A stretch of 64,000 nt of DNA from Scenedesmus sp. ARA3 (taxonomy: Eukaryota; Chlorophyta; Chlorophyceae; Sphaeropleales; Scenedesmaceae): the NCBI GenBank assembly GCA_004335835.1, contig RWJK01000863.1:1-64000 (forward strand), read 5' to 3'. Position 1 is the stretch's first letter; the number at the start of each line of letters is the position of its first letter. The notes under the pieces were generated by a model. That model was given only the letters and a program-made list of their open reading frames with translations, was not told where the DNA came from and did not search any database. Both the position numbers and the translations under genes were made by a program. This document shows, one piece after another, positions 1 to 10,089 of the stretch.

Positions 1-34
1 CTGACTGACTGACTGACTGACTGACTGACTGACG
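1..34. repeat. CTGA tetranucleotide microsatellite at window edge
   Basis: About eight perfect CTGA units run from the first base of the window. The array may continue to the left. Confidence 0.95.
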
Positions 35-48
35 GACCGTATTTCTTT

Positions 49-237
49 TTAGTAATGGATAAAGGCATACTCATAGTAGTAGAGATAGTAATTTGCCATA
101 AATACTGCTGGGTTGATACCCATGGGTATCCCCTTTGTTTGGTGATAAACTGCGTCACCAAACGTCACATACGCATGCTGTACAAGGAGCGTGACCATAT
201 TGCAGGCTTCCTGCAAACCAAATAAGTAAAACTCCAT
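49..237 (-). mobile_element. Reverse transcriptase fragment (non-LTR or Penelope-like)
   Basis: The 62-residue minus-strand reading frame contains QTKGIPMG followed by INPAVFMANYYLYYYE. This is the fingers/palm signature of retroelement reverse transcriptases, in which Q-x-x-G-x-x-M-G is followed by a P...AN..L...E block. The catalytic YxDD box, expected further downstream, is absent: the frame stops at 46-48, just before the CTGA repeat. It is therefore a truncated, inactive piece of a retroelement. I cannot assign the family; Penelope-like or another non-LTR type is likeliest from the short linker. No terminal repeats or endonuclease domain are visible. Confidence 0.55.
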
Positions 238-244
238 GCCTGAA

Positions 245-859
245 TCAGAGTATTACCTCGCCAGACGCAATGACCACCGTCAAGAACGCATCAAACACGG
301 CTATCAGCACCCAGCCATCGTGGCAGCGGCACCCGCACCCTGCAGCGGCAGCAGGCCATAACAACGCTGAGTTGCATGGTGCGCTGCGCTGGCATCTTGC
401 GACACTGAGCACAGCTAGAACATCCAAGGTTGCACCAACAACAAGCGCAAACAGCACCAACAGCTCCAAGCACACAACTTCTGAGCACGTGCCAGATGCA
501 CAGTACCTCACGCAACCATTATCACTTTGCGTTATGCAGTGCCATACCAGTACAAGCTGTTGATTGCAAACCCAGCAACCTGACGGTGCACATGCATATG
601 TTGCCGGCGCATCTGCAGCAGCAAAGTTTGCCATCTTCGGCAGTCGAAATGGCAGCCACCGTGGACCTGTGACGGGTCGTGTATAGATCTACTGCTACGC
701 TGGTCACAGGTGCCCTGGCTGGAAGCACACATGCATCACCAACAGCACACCTGTATGGCACATTGCGAATCACACCACGCTCTATGCAGCAGCTGCTGCT
801 GCTGCTGGTGCCAGTGCGCCATGTGCCAATGCACAGCGGTGCCGCTGCTGTTACTGCCA
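245..859. other. No gene recognised
   Basis: The sequence is rich in Cys/Ala/Thr codons in all frames and open on both strands for short stretches. No recognisable motif, splice-site pattern or RNA gene was found. It lies between the retroelement fragment and the start of the exon-derived array. Confidence 0.4.
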
Positions 860-1874
860 AGCAGCCAGCGAGCCAGCAACGCTGCATCGTCCCTGCTGCT
901 GCCTTACTTGATGCTGCCGCTGCCACGCTGTGCACAATGGCTGCGCGGCTGCATGTCAAGCCAGCAAGCAGCGCGGACTACAGCTGCAATGCCTGCTGCG
1001 CCGCACTCGCTGACAGTTGCAATGTCTGCAGCAGCCTACACTGCAGCTGCAGCGTTTCGCTGCAGCTCTACTGGATGCTGGCGCCTGCCCCCAACAAGGC
1101 CAGCAAGCAGTGAACGCTGCAAGAACGCTGTTCTAAAGCGCTGCTGTAGCAGTACATCTGCTCAATGCTGGCGCCTGCCAGACTGAGTATAATGACCCAG
1201 CCTGTACTGCTACATGCTAAGCCAGCAAGTAGAGCACGTTACAGCTGCAACACCCCTGCTGCACCGCCCCAACCGGACGCTCCTCTACTTGGTGCTGGCA
1301 CCTGCCACGCTGGGTACCGCAATCGGGCTTGCTCTGCTACATGCCATCCCAGCAAGCAGCGCACGCTGCAGCTGCATTGCTGCTGGAGCTGCCGCTGAAC
1401 TTCAAGTTGAAGCTGGCGCCTGCAGTTCTGGCACCGTCACCAGGCCTGCTCTCCTGCATTCCAACCCAGCAAGCAACGCATGCTGCAGCCGCGCCACACC
1501 TGCTGCACCGCCCCGTGCTTGTACTGCTGCTCTACTTGGTGCCAGCACTTGCCACGCTGCGAACTGTGGCCGGGCCTGCGCTGCCACCTTCCAGCCAGCA
1601 AGCATCGCACGCTGTAGCTGCATTGCCTTTACCGCTGCTGCTGCTCTAGTTAATGCCAGCATTTGCCACGCTGCGAACTGTGGCCGGGCCTGCGCTGCCA
1701 CCTTCCAGCCAGCAAGCATCGCACGCTGTAGCTGCATTGCCTTTACCGCTGCTGCTGCTCTAGTTAATGCCAGCACTTGCCACGCTGGGAACTGTGGCCG
1801 GGCCTGCGCTGCCACCTTCCCAGCCAGCAAGCATCGCACGCTGTAGCTGCATTGCCTTTACCGCTGCTGCTGCT
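860..1874 (-). repeat. Minisatellite array derived from the last MetRS exon
   Basis: Tandem units of about 114-125 bp extend downstream (in gene direction) of the MetRS stop codon at 1875-1877. The best units begin near 1534, 1647 and 1761, exactly 114 bp apart; older, more diverged units begin near 899, 1068, 1160, 1284 and 1410. Each unit starts with a version of the stop codon and the preceding C-terminal codons (read on the minus strand as VAGAS-x-K then stop). A piece of 3' UTR follows. The array is thus a row of degenerate copies of the gene's own terminus and probably forms part of the 3' UTR. Confidence 0.8.
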
Positions 1875-4800
1875 CTACTTGATGCTTGCGCCTGCCACGC
1901 TGGGCACCTTGACTGGGCCTGCACTAGTCATCAGCGGCACACCCTTGTAGCATGCCACCAGCTCCGCGCTGGTCAGCAGGTCTGGCTGCACCTGCTCAAA
2001 CACCTGCGGGAGAAGAACAATGTAGGGCAGCAGGGTTTGCATTCAGCCCAAGGATTCAAAAACGCATGCACAAATATGAGATCCAGCTCGGCGCTAGTCA
2101 GCAGGCCCGGCTGCACCTACTCGAACACCTGCGCGGGTGCATGGTATTGTAGGACAATGCAGTACAGTATGAAGGGAGCCCACAGGATGATGCCCTGTAC
2201 ATGTTTGGATCCTGCTGCAAATTGCCGTTGGGAAAGGTCGTCACTGTCACGCGCTGCCCCCCCNNNNCACCCACCCCACACCCACACACCCACCAATCCA
2301 AGCGCGCACCTCCTTAGGGTTAGAGCTGCTCGTCTAGCTGCTGGCGGAAGCCTGCCCCCTCACCCACTCCCACCCGACCCAGCCATCCAAACGCACACCA
2401 AATCTCGCTGCAGCACCCCCGCACCTTCTTCTTGGGGTTGAGCTGCTCGTCAGGCTGCTGGCTGAAGCCCTCCACTGTCACACGCTCCCCAATGGCGGCA
2501 CCTGCCGGCGGCTCCAGCAGCTCCACCTGCGCAGCACAGGCAAATCGCGGTACAAACTTCACAAGGCTGGGCAGAAAGTTTTAGGCACTGTACATGAGAA
2601 GCTGCACACGCGGAAGCATATCAATGTGCATGGCTTGCCGGCGGCTTTAGCAGCTCCACCTGCGCAGCACAGGTGAGTGGCAGGCAGGGTTATGAGCGAG
2701 AAATGAAAGAACGCATGCTTTCAAATAAATGTGGTAGATGTAGCAGGTGAGAAGTAGATATAGATGTGGTGCTGCCAGCCTAAAACTGCCGGCACGCTGA
2801 CAACCGCAGAAAGGTGATGACAAGCGGGGTGTTTGAGGTGTGGTGTGTTTGTCCAATCGCACGCAAAACAAACCTTGCCGGACTCCGGGTGTGTCGCAGC
2901 CAGCACCATGGCCTGGCTGGTGATGCCGCGCATGGCTGCTGGCTTCAGGTTAGCCACCACCAGCACGCGCCGCTGCTGCATCTCAGCCTCGGGGATGTGC
3001 TTCACCAGCCCACTTACCACCGTGCGCGGGCCTGCAACAGATCAGGGTTGAAAATGAGACAGCAAGCATGCATCAGTCAGCAAGCACCGGCGATCCAAGA
3101 GCCTAAATTTCAGGCACTTTGTGCGCTTAACCACGCTGCAGTTTCTTGCAAGCGTAATATAGCACAAGCACTTGAAACGAGCAGAACAACTGGGACCAGC
3201 ACACGCCTGCGTCACGGAACTTCACACGCTGAACTCCCGCCATGCTTCCCACCTGTTGCCTCCCCCACATCGATCTCCTCCACATACAGGCTGTCCGCAT
3301 CCGGGTGCCGCCACGCCTTGGTGATCAGCCCCACGCGGATATCTATCCGGCTGATGTCCACCGGCCCCTCCGGCTCCGCCTGCTTCTTGCCGCCGCCCTT
3401 GCTGCTGCTGCTGCCCTTGCCTGCTGCTGCTGCTGCTGCTGCTGCTCCCTTCTTGCCACCTGCTGCTGCTGCCGCCGCTGCTGCTGCATCTTCGGCCTGA
3501 TTGCCGCCAAAGCGAGCCCGCAGGCCTTCAATCACCTCATCCTTGATCTCAGTGATCAGCGGGGCTGGCTTGCCGATCACATGGTCGCCGGGCACGAGGG
3601 TGTGCGGCTGTGCTGCTGCTGCTGCCAGCTCGTCCGTGAGGTTGGCTGCTGAAGGCGGCAGAGCAAGCTGCTCCAGGATTTTGGCGGTGAGGGTGGGCAT
3701 GTAGGGCGAGATGAGCGCAGCCAGCAGCCGCACCACACCCACGCCTGCAGGACAACAAGCAGTATGTTGCAGCATGGTTTCAACAGAGGTTGTGGCGGTG
3801 AGGGTGGGCATGTAGGGCGAGATGAGCGCCAGCCAACAGCCGCACCACACCCACGCCTGCAAGGAAACAACCGTCATGTTGCAGCAGGGTTTCAGCATGT
3901 GACAGCCAAGTTGCTGGAGAGAGTGTGGCGGTGAGGGCGGGCATGTAAGGCGAGATGAGCGCAGCCAGCAGCCGCACCACACCTACGCCTGCAAGCGGTG
4001 AAATGCGGGCTGGAATCAGCAGGAGAGTTGTGCATGGAACAAGGCTGACTTTGTGCCAGTCACCCGGCGAGATGAGCGCAGACAGCAGCCGAACCACACC
4101 CACGCCCGCAAGCAAAAGGAGGTTGTCATAGGTTCAACAGTCCATTAGACAATGCAACAAGCAGCACCAGGCCATTGTGTGCGTGCTGCTGGCATCAGGG
4201 AGGCCAGTGTGCATGGCCACTGCACCCGCAGCCACGGACCAACAGGCAATGCTCAAACGCTGCATCACAATGCCTATGAAAGCGCAGTCCAAGGTATCTG
4301 GAAAACAACACGGTACTGCATGGAGTGCCCAAATTACAATCAAAAATTGAACCGCGGTCACCTGCCGCCACCAGTGTTGCTGCGTGGTCCGGGTCTGTCT
4401 TGACCACCATGGCTCGGTCTGTGTGGTCAACGGCCAAAAAAAACAGGCACAACACTAACTTTGGCAACAAAACTTACCTGCCGCCACCAGCGTTGCCGCG
4501 TGCTCCGGGTCTGTCTTGACCACCTTGAAGGGCTCAGTCACCGTGATGGACTCGCTAACAGTTGAACTAGTTGAAATGAACGTGAACTAGTTGAAATTTC
4601 ATAGGACCAGTTGAAATTTCAACTGCTTGGTTACGCATGCACGATAGAAGCGGCGCAAACATTGGCTTTGAGAACGACACCCACCTGCCGCCACCAGCGT
4701 TGCCGCGTGCTCCGGGTCTGTCTTGACCACCTTGAAGGGCTCAGTCTCCGTGATGAACTTGTTGCCCTCCGCCGACACAGCCATGGCCAGGCGGATGCCG

Positions 4801-7800
4801 TCACGCAGCTTCATCTGCAGGTGAGGGCCCAGAGTGACAGATTGCAAGGGAACACATGCAAGCATATCAGTGGAACAAATCACAATACACGATCAGCCCG
4901 GTTCACCAAGTATGCACCAAGTATGCACAGCCAGCACGGCACTGGCAACAATTCAAATGTGCACAGTGCCAGCCACTGCAACCTCGTCGTGCAGTGCTAG
5001 CCAACTTGAACTCCACAGTTGAGTGCAGCACGGAATTGAGCTAGCGTCACACCTGTACCGTCAACCTGAGAACACGATACTCTCACCCCACTCATCAACG
5101 CACCTTCTCCATGGCTGCGATGTACTCCTGCACCTTGGCCGCCACTGCAGCGCCCAGCGCGTCAACCGCCTCCTGGCCCTTGGCGGTGGCTGCGGGCACC
5201 TTGCCGTCGAAGAACTTGGCCACAAACACCAGCGCCCTGGCGGCAGCAGCAAGAAGCAGAAGGGCAGCAGACACATGTGCATTGAGTTGATGCCTTGTGT
5301 GTAGGCACTTGGCCACAAGCACCAGCGCCCTGGCAACAGCAGCCAAAGCACAGCACATGACAGAGGCAGGTAAGTCAGCAGGAAGGTGTGCGTTGGGCGG
5401 GCCCAGCACACGCTGAGACCGTGCTGCATACAATACAGCCGGCAAGACAGCCAACAGATCATACATGCATGTGCACCCATTCCCGTGACAGCCGCCGCTG
5501 CAACCACCCTGCACCTGTTGACAACGTTGCCCAGGTTCTTGAGCAGCTCATTGTTTCCAGCAGCCACTGCCGCATGCACACAGGCGCACCAGACCCACCA
5601 AGTCACGTCATACACCATCACATATGGCCGCATTGCTGCGCTTCCCGCACCTGTTGACGAAGTTGCCCAGGTTCTTGAGCAGCTCATTGTTGCTGCGCGC
5701 CTGCAGGTCTGCCCACTTGAAGTCCGTGTCCTGCGCCTCTGGCCGGTTGGCCAGCAGGTAGTAGCGCCACACCTCGACAGGGATGCCCGTCTCCACTGCA
5801 TCTGTGCCAAACACGCCTGCAGTGCAGCGGTTTTGTGCAGTAAATTCATCAGCATTGCAGCAGCGGGTGTGTGCGCCTCGGGCCGGTTGGCCAGCAGGTA
5901 GTAGCGCCACACCTCGACAGGGATGCCTGTCTCCACTGCATTTGTGCCAAACGCGCCTGCAGCAGCCGCGGGAAGACAAGGCGAGGCAGAGACGTTTGAG
6001 ATTCTGGAGGGCTGGCTGGGAGGTAGTAGCGGGCTGGTTAGCCAGCAGGTAAATGCGCCACGCATCCGCAATTGCCGAGAACATCGAGGTACCCAGTGAC
6101 GCTGGTGGTGCTCTTCGAGCACCCTGCAAGCCTAGAATTCACACCAAAGTTCACACCTAATGTGACCAAAGTTCACGCTGGAGTGCACACCCACCCGTGC
6201 CGCGGCTTTTGCTGAACTTCCCGCCCTCGTAGTTGAGGTACTCGGTGACGCTGATGTTCTTCATCATAGTCCAGCGGCCGCCGCTGCCCAGCAGGCTCGC
6301 GGGGAAGATCACTGTGTGGAAGGGCACGTTGTCCTTGCCCATGAACTGTACCAGCTCCACATCCTCAGGTGAGTGCCACCTGCAGATCACGGTGAAGATC
6401 ATGGGAGAGTTCACAGGATAGTTCAGTTTTGACGAAGGATTCAAGGTGTGGAAAGGCACGTTGCCCTTGCCCATAAGCTGCACCAGCTCCACATCCTCCG
6501 GGGAGTGCCACCTGCAGTTCACGGGGAAGATGATGGGAGAGTTCAAAGGATGGTTCAGATTTGGGGAACTGCAGCGTTGCATCGCACACACCCCACTAGA
6601 CCAACCGCGAGACAGCTGATAACCGCATAGGCAACTGCTACTTTACATTTCAGACAGCGTAAGAAAAACGGCCCAAGAACGGCCAACATCACAACCTCGG
6701 GAGCCCCAGGCGCAAGCAGCCCCTCCAGCAAGCCCCGCCAGCCGCTCACCACTGCTGCCACTGGTCGGTGTAGTTGGCAGTGATGCTTATGTAGCCCACC
6801 GGCGCGTCGAACCACACGTAGAAGACCTTGTCCCGGTAGCCTTCCAGCGGCACGGGGATGCCCCACTTGAGGTCACGCGTGATGCAGCGCTGCTTGAGCC
6901 CGTCACGCATCCACGCTGACGTCACCTGCGGCCACAAACGACAGCAGATCATCAACAATTTACAGGCAGGTATTGTGCAAGCACTAAACGCCATGAAGGC
7001 TGATGCAGCGCAACTTCAGCCCATCAAGCATCCACACAGACGTCACCCGCAGAAACCAATGACATTAGATCAGATACAGTGAACGAACAGTGACGCTCCA
7101 GACCCTCCAGACGCCTGCAAGCTGCTGTCACCTGTAGTGAGAGAAGCCTGCTGTAATCAAATAAAGTAAGCTGTACCTGCAGACCAGCCACCTGCACGCA
7201 GTTGGCGCTCCAGCCGCCCAGCTGGCTGGTGGTGTCACTGCGTACATCGCCCAGCACTTGCACACGTGCTTATTGTGTTGTTGTGTACTCAGTCAGCAAC
7301 AGCCAACCCCTACCTGCACGCAGTTGGCGCTCCAGCCGCCCAGCTGGCTGGTGGTGTCAATGTAGGCCTGCAGCCGGTCACTCAGCTTGGGCAGGTCCAG
7401 GAAGAGGTGCTTGGTGGAGCGGATGACTGGCTTGGTGCCCGTGAGCTTGCAGCGCGGGTTGAGCAGGTCGGTGGGGTTCATCAGCCCGCCACACTTGTCG
7501 CACTGGTCGCCGCGCGCATCCTGCGGGGGTGGGGTGAGGCGACAGACAGAGATGTCAAGTGAGAACTCCGGCACTGTGATGGGACAGCCCAAAATGTGTA
7601 CCTGCTTCAGAACAATGTCCGCTAACCAGCCCAGGTGTTGCTGTGGTTGAGCAGGGCCAGCAGCAGCAGCAGCTCTTTGAAGGTGCACAGCCAGATGAGA
7701 GGCTCTGCTTGCATCTGCAAGCTCCGTATGTGCAGCTGCGCCTCCTTCAGCATCCCTCTCACCTCGTAGCTGTACTTGGGGCAGGTGCTGCTCACGAAGC

Positions 7801-10058
7801 GGTCCACCAAATATTTCAGTGTTACAAACCAACAGCACACCATGCATGCAGCTGCCCTTGTCCAGCATTAGCATCAAAATGCTGCCTGGGACAGGGGCTC
7901 GGCCGTCACCTCGTAGCCGCAGTTGGGGCAGGTGCCGCTCACAAAGCGGTCTACCACACAACTGAGTGTTACAAACCAACAGCACTTCCAAACATGCATT
8001 TTTTCAGCGCAACCATCAACCGTACTGCTCCTGCCTTTCCATGTCACAAGCTTGTTTTCTTCCTTGCAATCAGGCCCTCTCACCTCGTAGCCGCATGCTG
8101 TAATTGTGCCGCTTGCAGAACGCCGCCCCCCCCCCAATGATTGTTATTGTGATTGTTACACAACAGCACATTTACAAATGCAGCAGCATTCCACGCAGCC
8201 TCCCTCTCACCTCGTAGCCGCACTTGGGGCAGGTGCCGCTCACGAAGCGGTCTGCCAGGAACTTGCCGGCCGCCTCGCTGTACAGCTGCTCCATGACCTG
8301 CTCGCTGATGTTGCCCGCCTGCCACAGGTCCTGGAACAGGCCCTGGCAGATCTCCGTCTGCGCCCTGCAGCCAAGCAGAGCACAAGCACACTTCACGTCA
8401 GTCTGAGCTCAGCACACACATGCATGCGATGACCTGCTCGCTGATGTTGCCAGCTTGCCACAGGTCTTGGAAGAGTCCTTGGCAGATCTCCGTCTGCGCA
8501 CTGCGATCATAATGAACAAATAAGCATTGAAGACGCGGTGTGGTGTTGATTGGCATTGACAAAAGGAGGTGTTGCCCGCCTGCCGCAGGTCCTGGAACAG
8601 GCCGTGGCAGATCGCCGCCTGCACCGTGCAGGATTCAAAACAAAATCATGATGTTGTTTGAGTCTGCGCCCAGGAAGCACATGGGTGAAGCATGTGCATG
8701 ACCTGCTGCCTGATGGCACCGGCCGCGCATATGAAAGCAGTTTTAGACATGGTAAATGCACAACTGCGCATATGTTCTGATGCAGGCCCTGTGAGGTTGT
8801 GTCCCCCTCGCCGTGTAGGTGTGCGCCCGTAGTTGTCGCTGCAGCCAAACATGGTTGCGCACTGCACACCCGTCAAGCATGTCTGCACAGAGCCCGTCTG
8901 TGCTTCCTCGCTGACCCCTCACCGCGTGGGTGTGCGCCCGAACTTGTCGAAGCTGCAGCCAAACCACTCGTACACCGCCTTGTGCACCGCGTGGTACTTG
9001 TCGCAGATCTCCTGACAGCTGAGGCCCTCCTCCAGCGCCTGCGGCAGCAACAACACATTATACATGTGTGTGGGGCCTGCCAGGGCTTGGGGCAGTCACC
9101 TACCGTCACAGTATCCACCTGGGTATCCCACCCACATATCATCCCCGATTCACACCGGTGGTGCGAAATTCAACATTGGTTAGGAGTTGCAGCCGTCAGC
9201 GTGTCTGCAGCCGCCACCGGGATAGCGCAGGCCCTCCTCCATCGGCTGCGGCAGCAACAACACATTGATTAGGACTGCAGCTGTCAGCGTGTCTGCAGCC
9301 GCCACTGGGCTAGCGCAGGCCCTCCTCCTGCGCCTGCGGCAGCAACAACAAATAGGTTAACGAGTCGCAGCCGTCAGCATGTCTGCAGCCGCCACCGTGC
9401 TAGCGCAGGCCCTCCGCCAGCGTCTGCTGCAGCACCGAAAACATTGGAGCTTTGACACTCAGGGCCCCAACATGTCGGCAGCCACGGCTGTGTGCTGTCC
9501 CTGCAAGTCTGCATGCTTCTGCAGCCACACTTTTGTCTCCGTAGCCGTGCCATGTTCGTCAGTGCCGCGCATGGCGACCAGCCACAAGGCATGCACATTT
9601 CTTGCATGCTCCCACCGCAAATCTACAAACCAGCATGCAGCCACACCTTTGTCTCTGTTGCCATGCCGTACTCGTCAGTGCCGCACATGAAGATGGCGGT
9701 GTAGCCGCTGTGAGAAGCCTCAAGGCAAGGCAAATGTGCCGCAGCAAGCACGTCATCCCAACTGCACCTGTGTCCCTGTCGCCATGCCATACTCGTCAGT
9801 GCCGCGCATGGCGACCAGCCACAAGGATTGCACACTTTATTTTGTACAATATTGCATGCTCCCACTGCAAATCTACAAACCAGCATGCAGCCACACCTTT
9901 GTCTCTGTGGCCGTGCCGTACTCGTCAGTGCCGCACATGAAGATGGCGTTGTAGCCGCGGCCGCGCGCGTAGCGGGCGTAGCAGTCTGCTGACAGCACGC
10001 AGCCGATGATGTTGCCCAGGTGCGGCACATTGTTCACGTACGGCAGCGCGCTCGTGAT

Positions 10059-10089
<31 letters not shown>

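Noticed and set aside
1214..1846. Plus-strand 210-codon frame with a 38-residue repeat
   Set aside because: The repeat is the translation of the 114-bp MetRS-derived minisatellite on the wrong strand.
5061..6122. A 353-codon minus-strand frame across MetRS introns
   Set aside because: It runs through exon echoes and introns out of frame with the synthetase exons. It is open only because the duplicated blocks lack stops in that frame.
7183..7245. Treating echoes as extra coding exons (cassette exons)
   Set aside because: Most echoes keep only one splice border, would break the frame or duplicate a partial motif, and the family proteins are complete without them.
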